Source: an uncultured Eubacteriales bacterium (GTDB lineage: Bacteria; Bacillota; Clostridia; Oscillospirales; Oscillospiraceae). Taken from it: a stretch of 22,795 nt of DNA. Numbering within the stretch: position 1 is the first letter of the stretch; each line of letters opens with the position of its first letter. Shown here piece by piece: positions 1-6,315 of this stretch. Position numbers and translations under genes: made by a program. The stretch spans positions 1 through 22,795 of the forward strand of contig URDK01000035.1 in the NCBI GenBank assembly GCA_900546485.1, given 5' to 3'. The notes under the pieces were generated by a model. That model made no database searches. It saw nothing but the letters and a program-made list of their open reading frames with translations, and was not told the DNA's origin.

Positions 1-2
1 TG

Positions 3-641
3 GAGCGCAAGGGCAAGCAGAGCTATCAGGGATGGATGTGCGCCCGGCTGCTGGCCTTCTCCAACGGAGATTTACAGGCGTTATTTGACCGGAGCGACGG
101 ATTTTACCGCCGCCAGCTGGTGCTGACCACGAAAGAAAAACCAGCTGACCGTGTGGATGATCCCGACCTTGCGGAGAAGATGAAAGCCGAGGTGGAGGGC
201 ATTCTGCTGTGGGCTTTTGAGGGATTGCAGCGGCTGGCCGCCAACAATTTCAAGTTTACCGAAAGTGACCGCACCAGAGAAAACCGGGAGGCAGTCAAAC
301 GAGACAACAACAATGTGTATGATTTTTTGGATTCTGACGGGTATGTTCGCCTGAAAGCCGATATGTCTGCCAGCTCCAAAGAGCTGTATGAGGCATACCA
401 GATTTACTGTGCCGAAAATAACCTGCCCGCCCTGAAACCGCGCAGCTTCAGCGAAGCCCTGATTGCCTGTCAGAGCTGTTACAATCTGGAATACTGCAAC
501 AATGTGACCAATGCTGCCGGACGGCGAGTGCGTGGCTTTCTGGGAATCGAGGTACTGGTGAGAAACAATATGTCGGTGTTTTCCGGTGATTCGATGCGTA
601 CGTACGTACCGGAAGATGTGTCGGAAGAATGGCGGCGCTAA
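3..641 (+). CDS. Primase-helicase, P4/D5 family (C-terminal part, 5' end outside window)
   Basis: The open frame enters from the left edge, so only the last 212 residues are visible and the real start lies upstream. The segment around FDRSDGFYRRQLVL, followed by a helical stretch and a winged-helix-like C-terminus (ELYEAYQIYCAENN, then LKPRSFSEAL), matches my knowledge of the end of phage/plasmid primases of the P4/D5 type. These combine primase and superfamily 3 helicase activity to start replication of an excised element. The helicase Walker motifs are not in the window. It lies upstream of the relaxase and recombinase on the same strand, as expected in an integrative mobilizable element. 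The last codons carry a GTACGTACGTAC stretch that recurs just after the stop. The family call is good; helicase activity cannot be judged from this part. Confidence 0.75.
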   Translation, partial: ERKGKQSYQGWMCARLLAFSNGDLQALFDRSDGFYRRQLVLTTKEKPADRVDDPDLAEKMKAEVEGILLWAFEGLQRLAANNFKFTESDRTRENREAVKRDNNNVYDFLDSDGYVRLKADMSASSKELYEAYQIYCAENNLPALKPRSFSEALIACQSCYNLEYCNNVTNAAGRRVRGFLGIEVLVRNNMSVFSGDSMRTYVPEDVSEEWRR

Positions 642-671
642 CACTGGGAATCGGACGCTGTACGTACGTAC
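598..671. repeat. Two copies of the self-complementary 12-mer GTACGTACGTAC
   Basis: GTACGTACGTAC occurs at 598-609, inside the last codons of the primase, and again at 660-671, 18 bp after its stop. Each copy is its own reverse complement, and the copies are 62 bp apart. Such paired palindromes can be protein-binding sites or part of an origin, but no function is shown by the sequence. Confidence 0.7.
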
Positions 672-1046
672 ACTTTGATTGACCGTTGTTCTCTCTTTTA
701 TAGGAATTCAGCGGTTGTATATCAAAAATCACTGGCAAAATCGGAGGTGCAAATCAAGGCAAGTGGGAATCGGAAAGTAGTTGACGATTGGCAGAAATCA
801 TTTCCTGAAACCGTGCTTCTCGAACCAGCGAACCGGGTGTATGGAACCATGGGAAAATGCACGGCTTCGAGCCAAGTCACACGGAACGAAAAAGTCGGAA
901 AGTGCGACCTATGGACAGCACATCATACCGGCGATTCTGAACGGATTTGGTGACAAGGAAATTTTTCACGACACAGCGAAGCGGTTATGCCAGAGGGCGT
1001 ACCGGCTTCGCTTTTTTATCAAGTAAATGTAGGAGGATTTTTTATT
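642..1046. other. Gene-free 405-bp stretch of the mobile element, candidate origin or transfer-origin region
   Basis: I see no convincing gene here; a 92-codon frame at 675-953 lacks a ribosome site and resembles nothing I know. The stretch holds one GTACGTACGTAC copy, an 11-bp direct repeat TGGGAATCGGA (645-655 and 764-774), several TCGGA pentamers (651, 741, 770, 895, plus 621 in the gene), two of them extended to TCGGAAAGT, and a terminator-like hairpin at 975-1017. Its place between a primase gene and a relaxase gene is where a replication origin or an oriT would be expected. I did not recognise a MobV nick site of the pMV158 kind. Confidence 0.45.
975..1017 (+). terminator. Hairpin followed by T6, terminator or oriT-type structure
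   Basis: AGCGAAGC (975-982) pairs with GCTTCGCT (1005-1012). After a bulged G, GGT (983-985) pairs with ACC (1001-1003), leaving a 15-nt loop. A run of six T (1012-1017) follows. This is a good rho-independent terminator shape just before the ribosome site of the next gene. A hairpin upstream of a relaxase operon could also belong to oriT. Confidence 0.55.
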
Positions 1047-1265
1047 ATGTTGGTACGCAACGAGATCAAGGCACAGATCGTCCGGGCCGGATACACCATG
1101 CAAGAGGTGGTTGACCGACTCCATGAAGAATATGACTGATCGGACAGCGTTTCCAACCTGTCGGCCAAGCTCCAGCGGGAATCTATTCGCTACAAGGAGG
1201 TCGTGGAGCTGGCCGATGTGCTGGGCTATGAACTGGTCTGGCAGAAACGGAGGGATAACGTATGA
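1047..1265 (+). pseudogene. Small mobilization-accessory protein gene interrupted by in-frame TGA
   Basis: An AGGAGGA site at 1031-1037 precedes ATG 1047. The frame reads MLVRNEIKAQIVRAG, then VVDRLHEEYD, a TGA at 1137-1139 (codon 31), and continues as SDSVSNLSAKLQRESI and ELADVLGYELVWQKRRDNV to a TGA at 1263-1265. The 72-codon read-through product looks like the short helix-turn-helix-type proteins that precede MobV relaxases in gut Firmicutes elements. As I recall, those have Trp at the interrupted position, so TGG to TGA is the simplest explanation. Neighbouring genes use TGG for Trp normally. The distal stop overlaps the relaxase start (ATGA), which suggests translational coupling in the intact form. 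It could be a real nonsense mutation or a sequencing error. Confidence 0.65.
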
Positions 1266-2242
1266 GCAAGCCGCAATATGCCATTCTTCGATTTGCCAAG
1301 TACAAAGGGCCGGAGCTTGGAAACATTGAAGCCCACAACGAGCGCACCAAAGAGAAATACGCCAGCAATCCCGATGTGGACATCAGCAGGAGCAAGTATA
1401 ATTTCCATCTGGTCGAGCCGGAACGAAAATATCGTGCGGAGGCAGAGCGGCAGATCAAAGAAGCCGGTTGCCGTACCCGGTCAGACAGTGTTCGGGTAGT
1501 GGAAGCCCTGGTAACTGCCACACCGGAGTTCTTTCAGGGAAAGAAAAAATCCGAGATCAGAGCCTATTTTCAAGAGGCGCTGACCTTTCTCCAGCAAAAC
1601 CAAGCCTCCAAAACAATCATATCTGCTGTGGTGCATATGGACGAGAAAACGCCCCATATGCACCTTTCTTTTGTCCCGCTGACTGCGGATGGCAGGCTCA
1701 GTGCCAAGGAAATCGTGGGAAACAAGAAAAAGCTGACCCAGTGGCAGGACAAGTTCTGGGAACATATGGTGCGGAAATATCCTGACCTGGAGCGTGGGGA
1801 AAGCGCCAGCCAGACCGGACGTGACCATATCCCGCCCAGAGTGTTCAAAGAGATGACCCGCCTGACCAAGCAAAAGGCCAAACTGGAGGAACTGCTGTCC
1901 GGTATCGGAGCCTTTAACGCCAAAAGCAGAGCTACCGAGATTGCAGCTCTACTGGATAAGTATATCCCAGCGGTGGAGCAGATGCACAGCACTATGAAGA
2001 AGTATCAGGTGGCATTCACAGAAACCACCGTAGAGAACAAAAAGCTGAAACAGAAGAACGCTCAGCTGGAGCAATCCCTAGAGAAAGTAACCCAGGAAAG
2101 CACTTTGAAGCAGCTGGCCGATGCCAAGCTGCGTCGGGACTATGCAGACGCCGTTGCGGTGCTGGATCGTCTTCCAAAAGAAGTGCTGGTGGAGTACATG
2201 CACAAACCGGACAGACGGAGGATAAATGCCTATGATAGATGA
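1262..2242 (+). CDS. MobV-family relaxase (plasmid recombination / mobilization protein)
   Basis: The 326-residue protein should nick one DNA strand at the element's oriT and lead it into a recipient cell using another element's conjugation machinery. The MobV signature is clear: an HNxR motif near residues 25-28 and the metal-binding triad in HMDEKTPHMHLSFVP, with His125, His132 and His134. Residues about 245-300 are rich in Lys, Glu and Gln and look coiled-coil. Classical MobV proteins such as pMV158 MobM are longer, but I recall gut Firmicutes versions of about this length with the same ending, so I read it as complete. The start ATG overlaps the stop of the preceding small gene (ATGA), and the 3' end overlaps the next small ORF. 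No type IV secretion genes are visible here, so transfer would depend on a helper. Confidence 0.9.
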   Translation: MSKPQYAILRFAKYKGPELGNIEAHNERTKEKYASNPDVDISRSKYNFHLVEPERKYRAEAERQIKEAGCRTRSDSVRVVEALVTATPEFFQGKKKSEIRAYFQEALTFLQQNQASKTIISAVVHMDEKTPHMHLSFVPLTADGRLSAKEIVGNKKKLTQWQDKFWEHMVRKYPDLERGESASQTGRDHIPPRVFKEMTRLTKQKAKLEELLSGIGAFNAKSRATEIAALLDKYIPAVEQMHSTMKKYQVAFTETTVENKKLKQKNAQLEQSLEKVTQESTLKQLADAKLRRDYADAVAVLDRLPKEVLVEYMHKPDRRRINAYDR

Positions 2243-2408
2243 GTGGAACGGCCTTGCCGTTTTGCTGGCAGATATGATTGAAAAATATGCTGGGGAGCTG
2301 GACTTGGATGCTTTGCCTGATCCGGTGTTCCCCGAGGATAAAATCACAAACCACGACACAAACAAAAATGTTTACAAAGAAAATATTGAAACGCCAAAAG
2401 CAGCATGA
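2226..2408 (+). CDS. Small acidic protein of unknown function, mobile-element associated
   Basis: The 60-residue frame overlaps the last 17 bp of the relaxase gene. GGAGGA at about 2216-2221 serves either ATG 2226 or ATG 2232; the second has the more usual spacing and gives 58 residues beginning MIDEWNGLAVLLADMIEK. The N-terminal half is a likely amphipathic helix, and the C-terminal half is polar and acidic then Lys/Asn-rich, probably unstructured. I recall similar short ORFs after MobV genes in Firmicutes elements, but no function is known to me. The overlap and the ribosome site support it being translated. Confidence 0.55.
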   Translation: MPMIDEWNGLAVLLADMIEKYAGELDLDALPDPVFPEDKITNHDTNKNVYKENIETPKAA

Positions 2409-2414
2409 TACAAT
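2386..2414 (+). promoter_or_regulatory. Sigma-A promoter for the serine recombinase
   Basis: TTGAAA (2386-2391), a 17-nt spacer and TACAAT (2409-2414) are close to consensus with ideal spacing. The promoter overlaps the end of the small upstream ORF. It predicts a start near 2421 and a leader of about 93 nt, so the recombinase can be expressed apart from the mobilization genes. Confidence 0.65.
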
Positions 2415-2439
2415 AATCGTGAGGAAAGTGTCCAAACTA

Positions 2440-2474
2440 ATTTTCCAAGGGAAGAAATGCTTCCCTTGGAAAAT
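2440..2474 (+). promoter_or_regulatory. 15-bp perfect inverted repeat in the recombinase leader
   Basis: ATTTTCCAAGGGAAG (2440-2454) is matched exactly by its reverse complement at 2460-2474 around a 5-nt loop AAATG. It sits between the predicted transcription start and the ribosome site of the recombinase. There is no T run after it, so it is not a normal terminator. It could be an RNA hairpin controlling translation or mRNA stability, or a DNA operator. Confidence 0.7.
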
Positions 2475-2513
2475 ACATAAGAAATTGTTGAGCAGTATAA
2501 GCGAGGAAGAATC

Positions 2514-4205
2514 ATGGCAAAAGAAAAGATAAAAGTTTATACCTATACACGAGTGTCTACCGCCATGCAGATTGACGGCTACTCGCTGGATGCCCAGAAA
2601 TCCCGCATGAAAGCTTTTGCGGAATTCAATGATTATGAGATTGCTCACGAATATGAGGATGCGGGAAAATCGGGTAAATCAATTGAAGGCCGTACACAAT
2701 TTAACCAAATGATGGAGGACATCAAAACCGGCAAGGATGGTGTTTCTTTTGTTCTGGTATTCAAGCTATCCCGCTTTGGCAGAAATGCGGCAGATGTCCT
2801 TTCCACCTTACAGGTCATGCAGGATTTTGGCGTCAACCTGATCTGCGTGGAGGATGGTATTGATTCCTCCAAAGATGCGGGAAAGCTGATGATTTCCGTC
2901 CTATCGGCAGTGGCGGAAATTGAGCGTGAAAACATCCGTGTCCAAACCATGGAAGGTCGTATCCAGAAGGCCAGAGAGGGCAAGTGGAACGGCGGCTTTG
3001 CCCCCTACGGCTATAAACTGGTGGATGGCAAGCTGGAAATCAACGAGGAGGAAGCTCCGGCGATTCGCACCATCTATGAGCAGTATGTTACAACCGATTC
3101 AGGCGCAAATGGGATCGCAAAATATCTTGAAAATCACGGAATCAGTAAAGTCCAGCGCCAGAACGGGAAAAATCCTCTTTTTGATGCCCGTCTGATCCGC
3201 ATGATTCTGAAAAATCCGGTTTACTGCGGCAAGATTGCCTATGGTAGGCGAAAAACTGAAAAGGTGCATGGAACCAGAAACGAGTACCGTTTGGTAGAAC
3301 AAGAAAACTTTTTGTTGGTGGATGGCCTGCATGAGGCCATTATTCCGGAGGATGTATGGCAGGCAGCACAGGTCAAGTTGGCTGCTCAAGCCAAGCGGTA
3401 TGAACACGTCAACAAAGGGAAAAACGAATGCACACACCTGTTGTCCGGCATTGTAAAATGTCCCATATGCGGTGTTGGAATGTACGGTAATAAGTGCGTA
3501 AAACGGAAAGCAGACGGCAGCAAATACAAGGATTTCTACTACTATGGCTGCAAACATCGCTCTATGACCCGTGGACATAAATGCGATTACAAGAAGCAAA
3601 TTCGGAAAGAGCTGCTGGACGATGCTGTGGCGGAGGTAATCTGCAAGCTGGTCAGCAATCCAAAATTTGCGGCGATGATGCAGGAAAAGATCAACATGAA
3701 AGTCGATACCACGGCGATTGAGCAGGAAATCAGTAACTATGAAAAACAGCTTCGTCAGGCTTATTCCACCAAATCCAAGCTAATTGAAGAAATCGACTCT
3801 CTTGACCCAGACGACCGGCATTACAGCAGGCGGAAATCAGACCTTGATGATCGGCTCTATGGGATGTATGATAAGATTGAAGAATTGGAATCTCTGCTGA
3901 TTGCGGCTAGAGCCAAGAAACAAGCTATTGAAGCAGAAAAGCTGACCGGCGATAATATCTACAAGGTTCTGATCTACTTCGATCAACTCTATGGAAAGAT
4001 GAACGACAGAGAGAAACGGCAGCTGATTGAGGAACTGATCTCTGAAATTCAGATTTACCCGGAGCGTCAGTCCAATGGACAGTGGCTGAAATCCATTAAG
4101 TTCAGGCTGCCTATCATAGAGGAAGATATGAATATCAGTTTGGACAATGAACAGCAAGTTGAGACGGTGATGCTGCTCATTTGTGGAGATACGGCCGATG
4201 AATAA
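2514..4205 (+). CDS. Large serine recombinase (integrase/excisionase of the element)
   Basis: This 563-residue enzyme should integrate and excise the element at att sites. The N-terminal resolvase domain (about 6-150) has YTRVST with the likely nucleophile Ser15 and the KLSRFGRN motif with Arg87 and Arg90. A recombinase domain follows (about 160-290), then a zinc ribbon with Cys316, Cys319, Cys346 and Cys357, then a coiled coil (about 400-475). Length and order fit the TnpX/TndX-like recombinases of Clostridia. GAGGAAG just before ATG 2514 supports the start. It is the last element-type gene before chromosome-like genes, and its final 8 bp overlap the next start. An attachment site close to its 3' end is therefore likely, and its last residues may be encoded by target DNA. 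Confidence 0.95.
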   Translation: MAKEKIKVYTYTRVSTAMQIDGYSLDAQKSRMKAFAEFNDYEIAHEYEDAGKSGKSIEGRTQFNQMMEDIKTGKDGVSFVLVFKLSRFGRNAADVLSTLQVMQDFGVNLICVEDGIDSSKDAGKLMISVLSAVAEIERENIRVQTMEGRIQKAREGKWNGGFAPYGYKLVDGKLEINEEEAPAIRTIYEQYVTTDSGANGIAKYLENHGISKVQRQNGKNPLFDARLIRMILKNPVYCGKIAYGRRKTEKVHGTRNEYRLVEQENFLLVDGLHEAIIPEDVWQAAQVKLAAQAKRYEHVNKGKNECTHLLSGIVKCPICGVGMYGNKCVKRKADGSKYKDFYYYGCKHRSMTRGHKCDYKKQIRKELLDDAVAEVICKLVSNPKFAAMMQEKINMKVDTTAIEQEISNYEKQLRQAYSTKSKLIEEIDSLDPDDRHYSRRKSDLDDRLYGMYDKIEELESLLIAARAKKQAIEAEKLTGDNIYKVLIYFDQLYGKMNDREKRQLIEELISEIQIYPERQSNGQWLKSIKFRLPIIEEDMNISLDNEQQVETVMLLICGDTADE

Positions 4206-4983
4206 GACCCTGCTGCGCGATATCCCGGGAAAAATTCCATCGGATATTCGAAATTATGTAATTGGTGCAAATGTTTACGACAGCTCCTGTTCACCTGAAG
4301 CAAGGGTATATTTCATAGACAGTGGAGAAGGCTGCTATTTGAAATGCGCCGACAAAGGTGCGCTCAAAAGGGAAGCCGCAATGACGGAGTACTTCCATTC
4401 CATTGGGCTCGGCGCTGAGGTGATGGAATATGTTTCGGACGAACGTGACTGGTTGCTGACAAGGGCTGTTGCAGGAGAAGATTGCACCTATGAGAAGTAC
4501 ATGGCGGAACCGAAGCGCATGTGCGATACTCTGGCGCTCGAATTGAGGAGACTGCACGAGACGGACTATGCTGACTGCCCGTATCAGGACAAAACGGCGG
4601 AATACCTTGCAGCAGCTGAGAGTAATCGTTGCACCGGAAATTACGATAAAACTCTTTTCCCGGACAGCTTTGGTTATCGTTCAGCTGAGGAGGCCGCTGC
4701 TGTGCTGGCCGAGGGGAAGGGCGAGCTACGTGAGAGAGTGCTGCTGCACGGAGATTATTGCCTTCCTAATATCATACTTGATGACTGGAAGCTCTCCGGG
4801 TTTGTCGACGTCGGGAGAGGCGGTGTCGGCGACAGGCATATAGACATCTTTTGGGGAGCCTGGACCTTGTGGTTCAATTTGAAAACAGACGAGTACCACG
4901 ACAGGTTCCTTGATGCCTACGGGAGAGACAAGGCGGATGAGAGAATACTAAAGATCATTGCTGCGGCTGAGGTCTTTTTATAA
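4198..4983 (+). CDS. APH(3')-like aminoglycoside phosphotransferase
   Basis: The family transfers phosphate from ATP to a hydroxyl of kanamycin-type aminoglycosides in the cytoplasm. With ATG 4198 the protein has 261 residues, the usual APH(3') length. YLKC holds the ATP-contacting lysine (Lys49) and KREA a partner Glu (Glu59). HGDYCLPN (184-191) carries the catalytic Asp186 and Asn191, and GFVDVGRGGVGDRHID contains the Mg-binding Asp204, so all key residues are present. A GTG at 4183 extends the frame, but ATG 4198 has GTGGAG at a good distance upstream. The start overlaps the recombinase stop by 8 bp, so transcription through the recombinase could drive it. It may be cargo of the element or a resident gene beside which the element inserted. 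Substrate range, and whether it confers resistance, cannot be read from sequence. Confidence 0.85.
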   Translation: MNKTLLRDIPGKIPSDIRNYVIGANVYDSSCSPEARVYFIDSGEGCYLKCADKGALKREAAMTEYFHSIGLGAEVMEYVSDERDWLLTRAVAGEDCTYEKYMAEPKRMCDTLALELRRLHETDYADCPYQDKTAEYLAAAESNRCTGNYDKTLFPDSFGYRSAEEAAAVLAEGKGELRERVLLHGDYCLPNIILDDWKLSGFVDVGRGGVGDRHIDIFWGAWTLWFNLKTDEYHDRFLDAYGRDKADERILKIIAAAEVFL

Positions 4984-5057
4984 GGCTCCAAGGCCGCTGC
5001 CATAACGTAACTTCTGCGCGTTTTGGCGAAGTTCGGGAGCAAACGGGGAAATGTGAT

Positions 5058-6242
5058 TTGAATTATAAGCGTGTCAAATTTGCCTGCTATCTGGGGTTTA
5101 TCACTCAGGCGATAGTAAATAACTTCCTGCCGCTGCTGTTCCTCACATTGCAGCGGGATTTTGACGTTTCGCTTGAGCAGATATCACTCCTAGTATCGGT
5201 GAACTTCGGAGTTCAGCTCCTCACCGACCTCACAAGTCCGCTGTATGTGGACAAGCTCGGCTATTGGCCGAGCATGAGGCTGGCGCACATACTTTGCGCG
5301 GTCGGGCTTGCCGGGCTGTGCTTTTTTACAGAGCTGTTTTCAGAGCCGTTTTACGGAGTTATGACAGCGGTCGTCATCTACGCCATAGGCGGCGGGCTGC
5401 TTGAGGTGCTGGTGAGCCCCATTGTCGACGCCTGCCCGAGCAAAAACAAGGAAGCAGAGATGAGTCTGCTCCATTCATTCTACTGCTGGGGACATGTTGG
5501 CGTCGTACTGACCTCGACGGCTTTTTTTGCACTGTTCGGCTTGGAAAACTGGCGGATAATGGCCTGCATTTGGGCTTTGCTTCCGCTATATAACCTGTAC
5601 AATTTCTGCACTACCTCAGCGCCGGACATCGTTGAGAAGCGCGACGGCATGAGAGTGGGCGAGCTTGTCAAAAAAGGCGTATTCTGGCGCATGTTTGTCA
5701 TGATGCTCTGTGCCGGAGCGTCTGAGCAGGGGATGAGCCAGTGGGCGTCTGCATTTGCGGAGTCCTCTCTCGGAGTTTCAAAGACCGTCGGCGATCTGCT
5801 CGGACCCTGCGGCTTTGCTGTCATGATGGGGCTCTCTCGCATGTATTTCGGCCGCTATGGGGAGAAGATGGACCTGCGGAAATTCATGAACCTGAGCAGC
5901 GTACTCTGTGTTTGCAGCTATCTGCTGGCGACGCTGACGTCGGCGCCCTGGCTGGGGCTTGCGGGCTGTATGCTTTGCGGGCTGTCGGTGGGGATCATGT
6001 GGCCGGGCAGCTTCAGCACGGCTTCCGGAAGCATAGCAAACGGCGGCACGGTAATGTTCGCGTTCCTGGCGCTGGCGGGAGACGTGGGCTGTGCATCCGG
6101 CCCGGCGCTGGTTGGTTACGCGGCGGACAAGGCTGGGGGAGATCTGAAAAGGGGACTGCTTTTGGCCATCGTATTCCCGGTCGTGTTGCTTGCCTGCAAC
6201 ATTGTTCAATCAAAACGAGGCCTGCGTGAGAGTGCTCACTGA
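5058..6242 (+). CDS. Major facilitator superfamily transporter
   Basis: The 394-residue protein has about twelve hydrophobic segments and an N-terminus of the FucP/GlcP-like MFS type (MNYKRVKFACYLGFITQAI, then FLPLLFLTLQRDFDVS). It would be a secondary transporter in the cytoplasmic membrane. A conserved-looking acidic/Gly pattern in the first half (DKLGYWPSMR) fits the MFS loop 2-3 motif. The start is taken as TTG 5058, nine bases after GGGG in a purine-rich stretch; the ATG at 5051 is followed at once by a stop. It lies 74 bp after the aph gene on the same strand and may be cotranscribed. Sugar uptake or drug export are both possible; substrate is unknown. Confidence 0.8.
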   Translation: MNYKRVKFACYLGFITQAIVNNFLPLLFLTLQRDFDVSLEQISLLVSVNFGVQLLTDLTSPLYVDKLGYWPSMRLAHILCAVGLAGLCFFTELFSEPFYGVMTAVVIYAIGGGLLEVLVSPIVDACPSKNKEAEMSLLHSFYCWGHVGVVLTSTAFFALFGLENWRIMACIWALLPLYNLYNFCTTSAPDIVEKRDGMRVGELVKKGVFWRMFVMMLCAGASEQGMSQWASAFAESSLGVSKTVGDLLGPCGFAVMMGLSRMYFGRYGEKMDLRKFMNLSSVLCVCSYLLATLTSAPWLGLAGCMLCGLSVGIMWPGSFSTASGSIANGGTVMFAFLALAGDVGCASGPALVGYAADKAGGDLKRGLLLAIVFPVVLLACNIVQSKRGLRESAH

Positions 6243-6267
6243 TCTGGGGGCGCGCAATAAATATGAA

Positions 6268-6301
6268 AAGCGCAGCTGGGACATGTGTCCCGGCTGCGCT
6301 T
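6268..6301. terminator. Bidirectional terminator between the MFS gene and the ABC operon
   Basis: AAGCGCAGCTGGGA (6268-6281) pairs along 14 bp, with one G-T wobble, with TCCCGGCTGCGCTT (6288-6301) around a 6-nt loop. The minus strand continues into a T run, and the plus strand into a weaker TGCCGTTTT. It sits between convergent genes and can end both transcripts. Confidence 0.8.
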
Positions 6302-6315
6302 GCCGTTTTGTGCGT

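Noticed and set aside
675..953. Plus-strand open frame of 92 codons after the primase
   Set aside because: No ribosome site and no recognisable motif; it covers the repeat-rich stretch better explained as non-coding.
1137..1139. TGA read as Trp by an alternative genetic code, or as selenocysteine
   Set aside because: Neighbouring genes use TGG for Trp and TGA as a stop, and no SECIS-like hairpin is seen after the codon; a point mutation is simpler.
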